Below are positions 21,686 to 32,150 of a stretch of 64,000 bases of DNA, in pieces. Source of the DNA: Lumbricus terrestris (taxonomy: Eukaryota > Annelida > Clitellata > Crassiclitellata > Lumbricidae). The notes under the pieces are model-generated. The model was given only the letters and a program-made list of their open reading frames with translations. It had not been told where the DNA came from and made no database searches. The DNA lies in the NCBI GenBank assembly GCA_949752735.1, contig OX457041.1:28805900-28869899 (forward strand), in the 5' to 3' direction. Position 1 is the first letter of the stretch, and each line of letters starts with the position of its first letter. The translations under genes and the position numbers were made by a program.

Positions 21686-21742
21686 ATTGGTACCAGAAGT
21701 GGGGTGAAGCTACAAAAGGTCATGGGTCAGAGGGTAAAATAA
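21101..21742 (+). CDS. ORF1 of the LARD-like element (gag-like position)
   Basis: 213 residues from an ATG at 21101. About 195 residues lie within the LTR and the rest crosses the primer-binding site. The N-terminal 55 residues are acidic. About 62-95 (LQKQMTTIEQFMERQSSIL onward) looks like a helical or coiled-coil segment. The C-terminal half is proline-rich. No zinc knuckle and no recognised domain. The stop at 21740-21742 lies two bases before the ATG of ORF2 in another frame, so reinitiation or frameshifting would be needed to link them. The same start is repeated in the 3' LTR (28380). A gag-like role is inferred from position only. Confidence 0.5.
   Translation: MDSDRETDSVLGTEQEEDELCPRETLELRTTDNTDDLDPAVLQKQMTTIEQFMERQSSILIGLAEELNLVSMQQAQLSSRQKECETMVKSVAEGKVGDGAWGKVEESNPDKHPFSGAVVSLTATADICPISAHPEEFGNQRSSHPRLGFEPATIDTKTLDLGPSFPQPRLRGRAIVEPINLGAETVGQAAPPRVTIGTRSGVKLQKVMGQRVK
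21688..21705 (+). promoter_or_regulatory. Primer-binding site, tRNA-Leu-like
   Basis: TGGTACCAGAAGTGGGGT starts two bases after the LTR. The text is identical over 18 bases to the Gypsy element's site at 45531-45548, with the same 2-base gap. It resembles the complement of the 3' end of a tRNA-Leu (CAGAAGTGGG core); that tRNA assignment is from general knowledge and is tentative. Confidence 0.75.
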
Positions 21743-21744
21743 TA

Positions 21745-23697
21745 ATGGATCCCAGATTTAGTAGAGCAGAAGATTTATGGGAAGAAGTGGAAAATGGAAA
21801 AGAAAATTTTTCACAAGATGATCCAAGAAGAATGGATGTACAGATGAAATACTTTGGTGCTAGACCAAAGGATTTACAAGGTCAAGGTCAAAAGGTAAAT
21901 GACTTACAAGGTAAAAAGGTAAATGATTTACAAGGTCAAGGTCAAAGAGTAAATACAACTGACATGTTGCATGGTCAAGCAATGTATTATTATGATACAA
22001 ATGTTTTGTATAGAGATTTTGACTTTGAAAATTACATGCGTCGAAAACAAGATAAATTAGTTAGAATTGGAATCGAAAATAACTCTGAAAACGATGATTC
22101 AGAAATCACTGACTTGCGACCTCTACATAGACTTGAACTCGAATCAAAAGCGTTAGGTGTAGAGCAAAATGAGGGTAAAACTTGTACTAATCCCAGATTT
22201 TTAGTTTCAGATGGAAAAATGGGGGATTCTTCGTTGCTGAGCGACGACCACGTGGGAACATGGGATGCACATCCTCACCGGTCATCAGCGACTGCTACCC
22301 CATGGGCTGCCACCTTCCCCCCCTCGTCGGTTCCTGAAACAGAAAAATTCCGGTCACCGAACAACATGCTGTCACAAGTGACCGCTTCAGTCACCTCGGC
22401 TGCTTCTGATGTCCTGTTCTGCGAGTCGAAAGCAGAACCCGGAAGAACCCTCCCAGTCTTCGCATCAGTTCCTCAGATGTTCGCGTACACATCTGCTTCG
22501 AGTCGACCGATCATGTCGATGGTTTCCATGGCGTCGGAAACCCAGGTCACGCACAGCAATGAATACGTACATGGGGCTAACAGTCAGCCCATGTATGCGC
22601 ACTGCAGTCAGAAGATGGTTCAACCTGCTCCAGTCTTCCTTGTCTACGCGGAAGCAGTTTCTCTTCCGATCCAGATGCAACCGTGGCCCATGACGTGCAC
22701 AGTCATGGAAAATTCTGTCAACGTCATGAAGCTGAATTCATCGTCAGAAATATTCAGCTTAGCCAGACTGAACTGTCAAGAGAACGGTCAAGGTCACTGT
22801 CTGCAAACAACTGAAGGGAAGACAGTCAGTCTTTCTTTCCCAGCAGAAGAAGTTGCAGCTAAAAATCGAGCGTCAACTGGTGGTACTGCAACTCCATCAA
22901 CCAACACGGAAAAGAAAGAAGCCGCTGAGAAAGTTCAGAACTCAGCTGCTGATCTGTCGAGCGAGAAAGTAAAATCTCGTTTGAACTGTCGGCCGAACGA
23001 TCTTTGCAGAAGAAGTGCGAAACAGTGTCACCGAGCAAAACGAACTTTTCGAAACATGCAAAACTCTCCGAACGGTGAAACGAATGTCGAAATTCCTTGC
23101 CTAGTGACCAAACAGGTCACTGAGCTCATTCTCGGTCTCTCCTGGATGGTGAAGGAAGCTGTCCTGTGGCATGTAGGGAAAGGATGGATCCTTGTGCGAA
23201 ATCTTCAGCTGAACGTGTTTTGCAGAAACAGTCTGAAGCAGAGTCAGCGAGCAAAACAAACTGTCTGTGACCTGCAAAATTCTCTGAACATTGAAACGAA
23301 CAGTAAATCGAATGTCGAAATTCGAACAGTGCTACCAGAGATGGAAATCGTACAAGAAATCGGTGCCGTGCAGACAGCAACCGTCGAATCAGAAACTGTG
23401 GTTCCAGAAAAGAATTCTGCCGAGTCCAGCCGCTTCGAAAAACTCTGCCCTGCTGAGGTGGCAGCCCGAATCCTACGCCAACCGGATGTGCATCCTGGGG
23501 TCGATCCCAATACTTCCTTCCGGGGTGGAACTTGCCTTCCTCCAGTGACCCCATCTGTCGAATCAGTGCGAGTGGAAGAGTCGGTGTCACTCCGAAAAGT
23601 TGCTCGCTCTCAGAAGTCTGATGTCGACCAGATGACTAGATTCACCGGAGGAACAGACTCGCAATGCTTGCGAGGCTGTGGCAAATTAGGGGCGTAA
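21745..23697 (+). CDS. ORF2 of the LARD-like element, protease-like remnant
   Basis: 650 residues from ATG 21745. The first ~150 residues come from AT-rich DNA and include a short repeat (residues about 45-72, DLQGQGQKVN / DLQGKKVN). The rest is GC-richer. Residues about 449-495 (EIPCLVTKQVTELILGLSWM, then LWHVGKGWILV) resemble the C-terminal half of a retropepsin and the region after it. About 575-610 (VAARILRQP, FRGGTCLPPV) resembles the linker between protease and RT in Ty3/Gypsy polyproteins. No DTG active site is visible and the frame stops before any RT. Most likely it is a pol ORF whose RT-integrase part has been lost. The function, if any, is unknown. Confidence 0.5.
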   Translation: MDPRFSRAEDLWEEVENGKENFSQDDPRRMDVQMKYFGARPKDLQGQGQKVNDLQGKKVNDLQGQGQRVNTTDMLHGQAMYYYDTNVLYRDFDFENYMRRKQDKLVRIGIENNSENDDSEITDLRPLHRLELESKALGVEQNEGKTCTNPRFLVSDGKMGDSSLLSDDHVGTWDAHPHRSSATATPWAATFPPSSVPETEKFRSPNNMLSQVTASVTSAASDVLFCESKAEPGRTLPVFASVPQMFAYTSASSRPIMSMVSMASETQVTHSNEYVHGANSQPMYAHCSQKMVQPAPVFLVYAEAVSLPIQMQPWPMTCTVMENSVNVMKLNSSSEIFSLARLNCQENGQGHCLQTTEGKTVSLSFPAEEVAAKNRASTGGTATPSTNTEKKEAAEKVQNSAADLSSEKVKSRLNCRPNDLCRRSAKQCHRAKRTFRNMQNSPNGETNVEIPCLVTKQVTELILGLSWMVKEAVLWHVGKGWILVRNLQLNVFCRNSLKQSQRAKQTVCDLQNSLNIETNSKSNVEIRTVLPEMEIVQEIGAVQTATVESETVVPEKNSAESSRFEKLCPAEVAARILRQPDVHPGVDPNTSFRGGTCLPPVTPSVESVRVEESVSLRKVARSQKSDVDQMTRFTGGTDSQCLRGCGKLGA

Positions 23698-23699
23698 TG

Positions 23700-26469
23700 T
23701 GATGTAATGTGATATGATAGGGTAGTCCTGTCGCATAATGGCGACAAGTAGGTGAATAGAGAATAGAGTCTTCTCTGCTTTAGTTGTGTTTTGATGATAT
23801 TATATGTGGCCTTGAGATGTAGGTTTACATTTTTATTTTAATGTGCTTTGATATATTGTGCTTTCTTACTGTGTAAAAATGTGAAAGTTGATTACAGTAA
23901 TGAAGTGTAATATGATGATATAGGTTATGTGAGAATGCATAGTTTTATTAGCGTGAAGTGTAGCCTAAGTATTACAGATTACATGTGTGTCCTCTGATGA
24001 TAAAAATTAACTATGTAGATGAGATGAATAATAAAGAAATGGGATAAATAAGAGATAACCAGGTAAAGATACTTGTACTTGTTTCGTGTAGAATCCCTCC
24101 AGGTCGTGTAATGGCGACGAGAGTAAGCGATGGGAGAATAGAATCTTCTCTGTTTTATTTGCTTTTTGATGAGATGTAACTATGTGATGTGGGAATACAT
24201 TGTTTTATTTTCTTGTGCATAAATGCTGTGCTTTCTGATGTAAGCTAGTTGGCTATAACTATGTGAAAATGTTTACAGTAAGTGTTTAGTAGCAGTTACA
24301 AGGAAGTAATGTAGAGTGATGTGATGCTAATGCTTAAAGAGTAGTCCTTTAGTTTGAAATAAAAAAGGGTAGTTTTAAACTCAGTTTAAATATTTGAATT
24401 GCTTCTTGTTGCCACGAAGAAGGGCAAATTTTGTGCTTGTATGTTATGTGCATAATAATGATTGCAAGTTAAAAAGTTATGATTATAATATGCTATGGTA
24501 GAAGTAATTAGCATTCTGCGTGGTGATTGAAGGATGACCTTGTGTGATTGGATGAATGAGTAACTTGGTGATGATGTGGTGCTAGATTGTGTAGTAAGGT
24601 TGAGTAGAGCACCCAATTGTAAGCATCGCCCTGAGAGTTAGTGAGTAAGTTGGGTTATAGACTTAGAGGCAGAATCACTGTAGCAGGCAGTGGAGATTGC
24701 ATGCAATGGTGAGCTGTGCCTGAGGTATTGACGATGAGTTCGTCCAGTCTTAGACCACTTCCTGAGGGGTTGTGATGTAATAGACTAGTATAGGATATGG
24801 GAGTAAGTTCCTTATGCCTTAGGTATGCTTAGCGAAGCAGTAATGCCTTAATTGTTCCAGGTAGCCTAGCCTTGATGTAATGATGAAACGTGTGCATGCT
24901 GGTATGCATTATTATTAGTTGCCTAGGGTTATGATCTGATGTTGCTTACTCACTATCAGTGGCTTTGGTATAGTCAGGATGAGAGCCTGTAAAACACAGC
25001 AAGTGTAAATTGTTGTAATGTTTGGCTTGGTGAATGGATGAACTGTGGGTTCATGTTGCCATAGAAACTGAATGTTTGTAGGAAACAAACAAATGTCTAA
25101 GAGGTAGTATGAGGTAATGTGTATGAGAGTGACTGAGAGTGCTTGAAGATGAGTGATATATTTTGTAGCTTTGAATGATAAGCTTCATTGTCTTTCATAT
25201 GTGTGTTGTGTATCTGAGATTTAGTATAGTATAATAGCAATAAAATTATCTTAGGAACAGATTCTGTTATAGAGCTACTGTTGGTAGCAACGTAATACTA
25301 TGTTTAATGAAAATAAGAGTTGGTGCTGGAGCATGATAAATTGTGTTGAGAACTTTCTCTAGCTAGAGGCTCCGAGCAATTATTGAAAGTAGAATGTAGT
25401 TAGGCTTAAGTATTAATTGTCAGTGTTTGCTAAATATAGCTAAGCAAGCTTATGTGTTGCAGATTTACTATTGTGTCAGAGTAAAGACACCTGCTTAGTT
25501 AATTGTGGCCTGTATTAGTGATAAACTGTATGGTTTTGGCCATGCATTGTTAATAGAGCCACAGTTTAGAATTGAGAGATTAAATGAATGAAACTGGATG
25601 TACGAATGAATGTGATTTCAGTTAGTTGCTTTATGTGATGATACGGACTATGTACCAGTTTCTGTTAATGAGAATTAAGACTGTCTGGTTTTCAGTCTGA
25701 GATGTCATTTAGTTAGGAGTTACTAGTTGGACAGATGTAAATTGTATTGACAGCTTTGAGCTTTGGCAAAGACTGTGCAATGATACTGCTGATGTGTTTT
25801 AGCAATGCTGTGCTTTTGCATTTCTTATGTTTTGCATTTTGGAAATGTTCTGCTGTATAATGGGTAGAAGTGATAGCGTGTACTGATAATACGAGCTGCG
25901 GCAGTTTCTGCTAATGGAAATTAGTAATGCGCTGTTAAGACAGTTTGAATCGGTCCTAGTTAGGAAACTTTAACTGTTGTACGGCTGATCTGTTTCGAAT
26001 TGTGTTGCCATTGCGTAGGATGTTAACTTCCTGAGTCATTTTTAGGTTGTGACATGGTTGATAGCAATTAAGTAGTATATCTCAGGTTCGATCTCTGTAG
26101 CTCAAGGTTACATTACCTCATGCTTCTGTAGCGTCCCTCGCTAAAGATTTTGTGTTGTGTTTGAAAATTTATGGAGCGCTATTGAAATAAGTAGGTCCTA
26201 GTGGGTGTGGGTTCTTCTATAGCGATTCTTGTTGATTGTGATTATTATATGTGAAATTCCGCATAGCGGCACTGCTGTATAAAAATGTAATAACGGATTA
26301 ATATAAGATTTGGCGCCGGAACATGACTACATGTGTTAAGAGGACTTTCTCTCGCTAGGGTTCCGTGCAATTGCTGGAAGTAGAAGGTAGTTAAATTTCA
26401 TTGTGAATAATTGCTAAAAGTAGTTAAGCTAGGTGATTGTAATTATGTGTAGTTATTGGGGTAAGCTGG
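23700..26469 (+). other. Non-coding interior with diverged internal duplications
   Basis: T/G-rich sequence without ORFs. 23718-23930 and 24087-24290 are diverged copies (GTAATGGCGACGAG / CATAATGGCGACAAG, then GAATAGAGTCTTCTCTG type). 25317-25440 and 26304-26440 are another pair (TTGGTGCTGGAGCATGA / TTGGCGCCGGAACATGA). 25600-25860 partly parallels 27087-27300. This suggests growth by internal duplication. Confidence 0.55.
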
Positions 26470-26892
26470 ATGTTGGTGCGATACTTCTACGAAAGGGGAC
26501 CGTTAGAATTTGGACGGACAGAGTTAGATGCTCTGTTAGAGTCGACACGTGCCCTCTTGACCTGTGCTGAAACTGTGCCCATTGTGGTGGCTACCATTCA
26601 CACGGTGGCAACTGTGCCCAGGATCCTAGACGTGATAAATCGTTGGAGGAGGGAGGTAGGAGATCCTACTCCTGAGTCGGCCTACGGGCAGGGGAATGGT
26701 CTCGCACTAACCCCGTGGAAAGAGGAAAATCTGTGGACTTTCAGAACCTGGACCTTAGCCATGGAAGTATCCCACCGGTTCTTAGCCCAAACGAACACCC
26801 TTTCCGAGGCAGTGTTCCTCGCGTCACTAACTGACCTGCTGGACCCTGTTGGTCAGGAGTGGTGGAAGATAAGATTGACATCTTGGATTTGA
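26470..26892 (+). CDS. Small ORF in the LARD-like element, unknown
   Basis: 140 residues from ATG to TGA. Its GC content is clearly above that of the surrounding T/G-rich sequence and its codon use looks protein-like. It contains RTWTLAMEVSHRFLAQTNTL and a tryptophan-rich end (EWWKIRLTSWI). I see no signal peptide, transmembrane segment or known motif. It may be a captured fragment or a remnant of a lost ORF. Confidence 0.35.
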   Translation: MLVRYFYERGPLEFGRTELDALLESTRALLTCAETVPIVVATIHTVATVPRILDVINRWRREVGDPTPESAYGQGNGLALTPWKEENLWTFRTWTLAMEVSHRFLAQTNTLSEAVFLASLTDLLDPVGQEWWKIRLTSWI

Positions 26893-27516
26893 TATCCCCG
26901 TGGGTAGGAAGTCATGAAGAGGCGATAGTTACAACGCTGTTTACTATTAAGAAGGCCACATGGTTCTGGCCATTCCTCGTTTAACGCTACTGAGTTGGAT
27001 GTAAGCAGTAATGTTACCGCTTAGATGTACCGGGCTCCTATAATTTAGTATCGAGGGATCTAGCATATAACACTAGTCGTGAAATGAAGATATGATTTCA
27101 ATTGGTTATTTTATGTGGACTATACAATTGTGTTACTGAGTTGTCTTGGAGATGCTTTGTCCTGCATTGCTATGTTTTACCTTTCCGAGATATTATTGCT
27201 ATATGATGTATGTAATCTGATGGCAGGTATTAATGATAAAAACTGACAGTTTATGTGAATGAGGAGATTAGTAAGACTTTGTTGGTCAGTGTGAAGACCT
27301 CGATTAGTTAAGAGCTGTTGTTGGGCATATGTGAACCCTTATGACTGACTAATAATCAGTCATTGTACAAATTTGTATGCAAATTGATGCAACTTCTGAG
27401 ACATTGTGAGCTGTAGCATGCTAGATGATATACAAGTACTATGTATCCGGTTCGAGCTCCGAAGTATTATTAAATTTACCAGGGTACTGGTAAATTTAAG
27501 AGTAAGTTGTGGGGGG

Positions 27517-28964
27517 TGTAGCGAACCAGGTTGCTACAAGCTACCTTACTTATTTACTTAAGTAAGGCCGCTATTTCTATTACGAATTCATGGGTGCTAT
27601 GCTTAGCACTGATCGATGCGGTCATCGCTATATTTAGCTTCCCATGCATTTTTCAATGGAACTTTCCGCCACGTGCGATTTTTGATTGGTTAGACATCAC
27701 GCGATGTTTTAGGCGCCAAAAAGCGCTCTCTTGCGGCAAATTAACGCGCAAACCTTCAGTCGGGCAGCAGAATTGAATCGAGTAAGACCTATGCTGGTGG
27801 AAATCGTGAACAGTGGTAAAATTGATGGTATTTTCGATTCTGGCAAGTTTCTCAGGTAGAAGACGAGGTTCTTCCGATGTCTTGTGAATCGATGTGTAAT
27901 TACGAAGATTTCCGGCAACAATTAAATTGATAATACGCTTCCTACGGAGAAATTCTGGCATCGGCCGACGACTCAATAACTTTCTACAGGACGGAAAACG
28001 GTGGATCGGCTGTCATAAAATATCAAAGGGAACAGGGAAGTATAGGCAACCTAATCTATAGAGCTCGAACCTGAACTAAGTGTAATTAGATAAAACTTGT
28101 ATCGCTATTTTGGTGCAAATATTAGTTGTGGTATATTCAGTCTGTGAACTGATCGGATAGGTGTGAAATAGTCAGTCTGTGAACTGATCTGATAAAACTT
28201 AAGCTAGTCAAGGGACATAGGCGTTTTAGGAGGGCCTTGATAGTGAATCTTTAATATTGTTTCTATTTTATCGGCTGTGTAAATAATTGCTAATGAACGA
28301 CAGACAGTCGCTTGATTAATTCTACAATAAATGAAACTTGAATAGAGAACTGTGAAGTGATTTCTGCTATCGAATTATAATGGACTCCGACAGGGAAACG
28401 GACAGTGTCTTAGGGACAGAACAAGAGGAAGATGAGTTATGTCCGAGAGAAACCCTTGAGTTGAGGACTACAGACAATACTGATGACTTAGACCCTGCTG
28501 TATTACAGAAGCAAATGACTACAATAGAACAGTTTATGGAGCGCCAGAGTAGCATTTTAATCGGTCTAGCCGAAGAGCTGAATCTAGTTGCCATGCAGCA
28601 AGCCCAATTAAGTTCCCGCCAGAAAGAATGTGAAACAATGGTGAAGTCGGTAGCTGAAGGTAAAGTGGGTGATGGAGCTTGGGGAAAAGTTGAGGAATCG
28701 AACCCAGATAAGCACCCATTCAGTGGGGCTGTTGTGAGCTTAACAGCCACCGCTGACATATGTCCAATATCGGCCCATCCTGAGGAATTTGGTAACCAGA
28801 GAAGCTCACACCCTAGGTTAGGATTCGAACCCGCTACCATTGACACCAAAACCCTTGACCTAGGACCCAGCTTTCCTCAACCGCGCTTAAGGGGGCGCGC
28901 AATAGTAGAGCCCATTAATTTGGGGGCGGAAACGGTAGGACAGGCGGCGCCCCCGCGCGTCACA
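27517..28964 (+). repeat. 3' LTR of the LARD-like element
   Basis: Same length (1448 bp) as the 5' LTR and nearly identical. It is preceded by the polypurine-type tract GTGGGGGG (27509-27516). The LTR-borne ORF restarts at 28380 and here runs on to 29099 into flanking DNA, giving a chimeric 239-codon frame with no meaning beyond the LTR part. Confidence 0.87.
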
Positions 28965-30387
28965 CGACAACCAAGTGTCTCGAATATGCAGTGGAATAAT
29001 ATATACCGAAGATATTTCGTAGTCCAGGCCGAACAACGAAATTCCAAGGAGTATATTTTGTATTCACAAATGCCAGTATTCTTACTCGAATGGATGTAAT
29101 GTGTCACAATTCCAGCGTACACATCAACGTCTAGATCAACCGTGTGATCATAAATGTTTGAATCAACCGCGTGATTATCTCCAACGACTCTCTCCAATGT
29201 TCGTAGAATTCAAAATCCTCGAGCAAACTCTTCACCCACGAATGACGATAGTTCTCCAAGCTCCAGAATTTACCTCGATCGCAAAAACTGTTTCGAAAAC
29301 TTAACGTCCGTTGGCCACCCTTCTTCTCAACGTCGAAGGTGCCACATACCAATCATTCTGCCGCTAATTTCACTTAAGAGTTCATTTGCCGCAACAAAAT
29401 GACCCTTCGCCATTAGCTCCAACTGCAGAAATCGATCTTTCAACCGTTTCTGTCGATGACGTGTGTTTAATCAGTTAAACTGCGTTTTAATTGGCTTACG
29501 CGTCGTTACGTTGTTTTTGTTGCCATAGTCTCCAATAGCAACCAACGCTTATCAATCTCGCTGCACTTCTTTAGCGCTTCTGTAGTTTCGTTTGCTGATC
29601 GTATTACTAAATATTAATCCTTCTAACAACGCCAATTAATTAACTAATTAAATCAACGCCACTACATTGTCTGACTTAACTTCTACCTACAATTAACACT
29701 TAACACTAGATAAGTTAGATTGATAGATAATAGCGATTTAATACGCTACAATACGGCGTAGTAAATTGCTGCAATACTATAATTATTGTAGGTCTATGTT
29801 TATCCAGCATACATTGCACTTATTGCACTAATGTCAGTCAGTCGTCTCAGTTCTGCTGCAGCACTTCAAAGATGTGTTCTTGTGCGATTGCCTCATCCAA
29901 CCCAGAACTGCTTGTCGAAAAAATTGCATTCAATCAAATACATGTAATTGTTTTTTCGCATTTTTCAAAACTTTCGCGTGCGTCCATTCCTTCCCAGGTT
30001 CTCTGAGCATCGCTGACTGATGCGTAGGCTATATAGATATAGCCTACTGCAACTTTCGAGTTAGGCTACACCAATTTGCAAACCAGCGACGTGTACTTAG
30101 CTCTTATCACAAAGACAGTACAATTTGCATTACATTAATTATAACCAAAGAATTTATCGAATTAAATTTACTGCTGCGCTACCGGAAGTACCGGTTTCAA
30201 TGACGCATAGGCCTACAGTTGACGTCAGATTATAGGCTACGTTGGCTATGGGTCGCTGAGTAAACCATGCATAAATAAAATTTTCGTGTATGGTACATGT
30301 ACGTATCATACGCGTATTCTATTTTTTGAAAGGTACGTACGTATTTTAACGTATTCTATTTTAGGGTACGCGTACCCTCGAGCTTTG
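28965..30387. other. Right arm of the nested hAT element
   Basis: No recognised gene. ORFs of at most about 106 codons have no domain. The sequence ends in the CAAAGCTCGAGGG-family terminus. Because the LTR element lacks a target duplication, part of this arm may have been rearranged. Confidence 0.4.
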
Positions 30388-31318
30388 CTCGCGGGCCGCA
30401 ACATAAAAATTAAGGCTAATCGTGCACGTGAAACTGAAATTAGTTATGTGTCATTGCAGCCTACAATACTGTAATGATGATATAGCCCTGTAAAATTCAC
30501 ATAGGGCCTAATATTATATTTAAGTGTAACTATAATGGTACTACAAACAAAATTGGAAAACCATTCTATCCCAATTATCGAAAAATGCGTGGGCGCTATA
30601 ATTGAAGAAATTATGCTGTGATCAAAATTTTCAATGACTCTAGTTTTTTTTAAGTAGGCTATCTTTTGCAATGTACAGAGTAATTCAACTCGAATTTAGT
30701 TTGGCCCAGAGACTCTGAGCATTCTTAAGTGTCTAAATGTCCTAAGTCCTCTAAACCAAAGTCAAAAAAATTATAGGAACAAACGTTAGTGTCATTGTTC
30801 AAAACCAAGCAAATGGACGTTAACTTGCAAAAATAAGCACACACGGAAGTGACATTTTTCAACTTCTCATCATCTGGGGAGATACGATTATTCCGGGGAT
30901 ACTATATTTTGCGACACCGGCATAAAAACTTTGCTGTGCATTCTTCTGCTTTGGCGTTGCCGAAGGTCCACTAAATTCATCTGCATTATAGGCCTATGCC
31001 TAGCCTATATCTGCTGTTGTGGACTCAATGTCCAATCAAAAGGAGTAGAAGCCAGTTTAAACATTGGCTCAAATCGTAAAAGAACTGTAAAATTCTTTTA
31101 AACCGATTTCTAACTTTAAAAAATCAAAAACCAGGAAGTCGTTCGCGGGCCGCATTAACTGGGTTCGCGGGCCGCATGCGGCCCGCGGGCCGCGTGTTTG
31201 AGACCCCTGCTGTAATATGTTGTTAGAAGTCGTATTTATAGCAGGGTTGGATATAAAATATGAAATATTTAATCTTTCATCTTTCATAGCGCCCCCATAA
31301 ATGCACAAGGCATTAGGC

Positions 31319-31370
31319 CTAATATTCTAAGCAGACATAAACTATAGTTTATGTCTGCTTAGAATATTAG
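31319..31370. repeat. 52-bp perfect palindrome
   Basis: CTAATATTCTAAGCAGACAT and the following bases through AACTA are followed directly by their exact reverse complement with no spacer. It could extrude as a cruciform or be a failed or short palindromic element. 31220-31318 and 31371-32108 hold no recognisable gene. Confidence 0.9.
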
Positions 31371-32108
31371 AATATTAGACTTAGCCTATAATAAAGACAG
31401 ACCGTTCTGTTAGGCCTACATTGTAACCTGTTTAAGTTTCATGTAGACTGTGAAGCATAATAAATTACTATAGACTACCGAATGAGGACGTCTGCAAGAC
31501 TCAACTGTGGTAGGCCCTATACAGTATATACACCATTCATTCGTACATTCATTCAATCATCCAATATATTATTCATTATATAGCTCCTCTTAAATACTTC
31601 TAGGCCTACTCAGAGCCAGACTCTGCGCTATAGCCTAAAATCTAATGGTAAATGTCGAAACAGGGAATAGGCCTAACTGCATTTGTTAGCATATTAATAC
31701 GCATCAAGTTGAGAGAGTCACCAGTGGTGGACTCACGCATACGCGTAGAACCAGCCAACGGATTTCCGTCAACAGCAGCCGACATGGATGGATGTCCAGA
31801 GTCTCTGGACCAAGTTGCGTCGATGAAGTTGACCCGGTCACCCTGCAGCCGAGCAGTAGCCTACAGAGTCTAACTCACTGGTGCAAGGCGACGTCCGGTT
31901 AGTCGTCAAGGCACAATGAGTTGGCCAGGCTGAAATGGACATTCGTCTCGTCGGTTGATTGAAGCACCATGTGCACCAGTGACTCACAGTCGAGGTAACA
32001 ACAGTGACCAGCGTCTCCGTACTCCAACGGGACGTAAGGTCATAGCCTACATGTATAGGTAAGCGGTGAAATGATGGATTTTGGCTGACCTTAGAACAGC
32101 GTTTCCTA

Positions 32109-32150
32109 AATTGGCTTCTACGGAACACGAGGGTTGGGTGAGAGGCTGTC
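32109..32150. mobile_element. Truncated hAT left end
   Basis: CAGCGTTTCCTAAATTGG and the following GGAACACGAGGGTT match, with changes, the left end of the element at 11922-12916. No matching right end is visible. 32150-33405 holds only an AT-rich tract (32739-32820) and no supportable gene. Confidence 0.45.

Larger units (their letters stand above)
20238..28964 (+). mobile_element. Non-autonomous LTR retroelement (LARD-like)
   Basis: Two 1448-bp direct LTRs (20238-21685, 27517-28964) bound a 5831-bp interior. They begin TGTAGCGAACC and end GTCACA. By eye the LTRs differ at two positions (near 20736/28015 and 21310/28589), so the insertion is very young. A primer-binding site follows the 5' LTR and a G-rich polypurine tract precedes the 3' LTR. 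The interior encodes a possible gag-like ORF and a frame with a protease-like scrap, but no RT, RNase H or integrase. From 23700 to 27500 it is mostly non-coding, with internal diverged duplications. No 4-6-bp target duplication is visible (TCGGG against CGACA). Confidence 0.85.
19784..30387. mobile_element. Second hAT element (CAAAGCTCGAGGG family), nested
   Basis: The ends CAAAGCTCGAGGGTACG and CGTACCCTCGAGCTTTG are perfect inverted repeats. The 8-bp duplication CTCGCGGG is exact (19776-19783, 30388-30395). GGTACGTACGTATTTTAACG is repeated close to both ends. Minus the 8727-bp LTR element, 1877 bp remain (19784-20237 and 28965-30387), with no ORF that I recognise as a transposase. It sits inside the older hAT element at 19718-31209. 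Confidence 0.87.
19718..31209. mobile_element. hAT element (CAGRGGTCTCAAAC family), split by a nested insertion
   Basis: The left end CAGAGGTCTCAAACTC and right end GTGTTTGAGACCCCTG are inverted. The 8-bp duplication CTGTAATA is exact (19710-19717, 31210-31217). Removing the inner element and one of its duplications leaves about 880 bp, close to the 951-bp uninterrupted relative at 41555-42505. Both carry GCGGCCCGCG clusters near the ends. The two copies lie in opposite orientations. The outer sequence carries no intact transposase. Confidence 0.88.

Noticed and set aside
25052..25072. X-box-like GTTGCCATAGAAAC inside the LARD-like element
   Set aside because: A single short match without the CRE context or a second copy; expected by chance.
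28380..29099. 239-codon ORF crossing the 3' LTR boundary
   Set aside because: Only the LTR part repeats ORF1; the remaining codons are read-through into flanking DNA.
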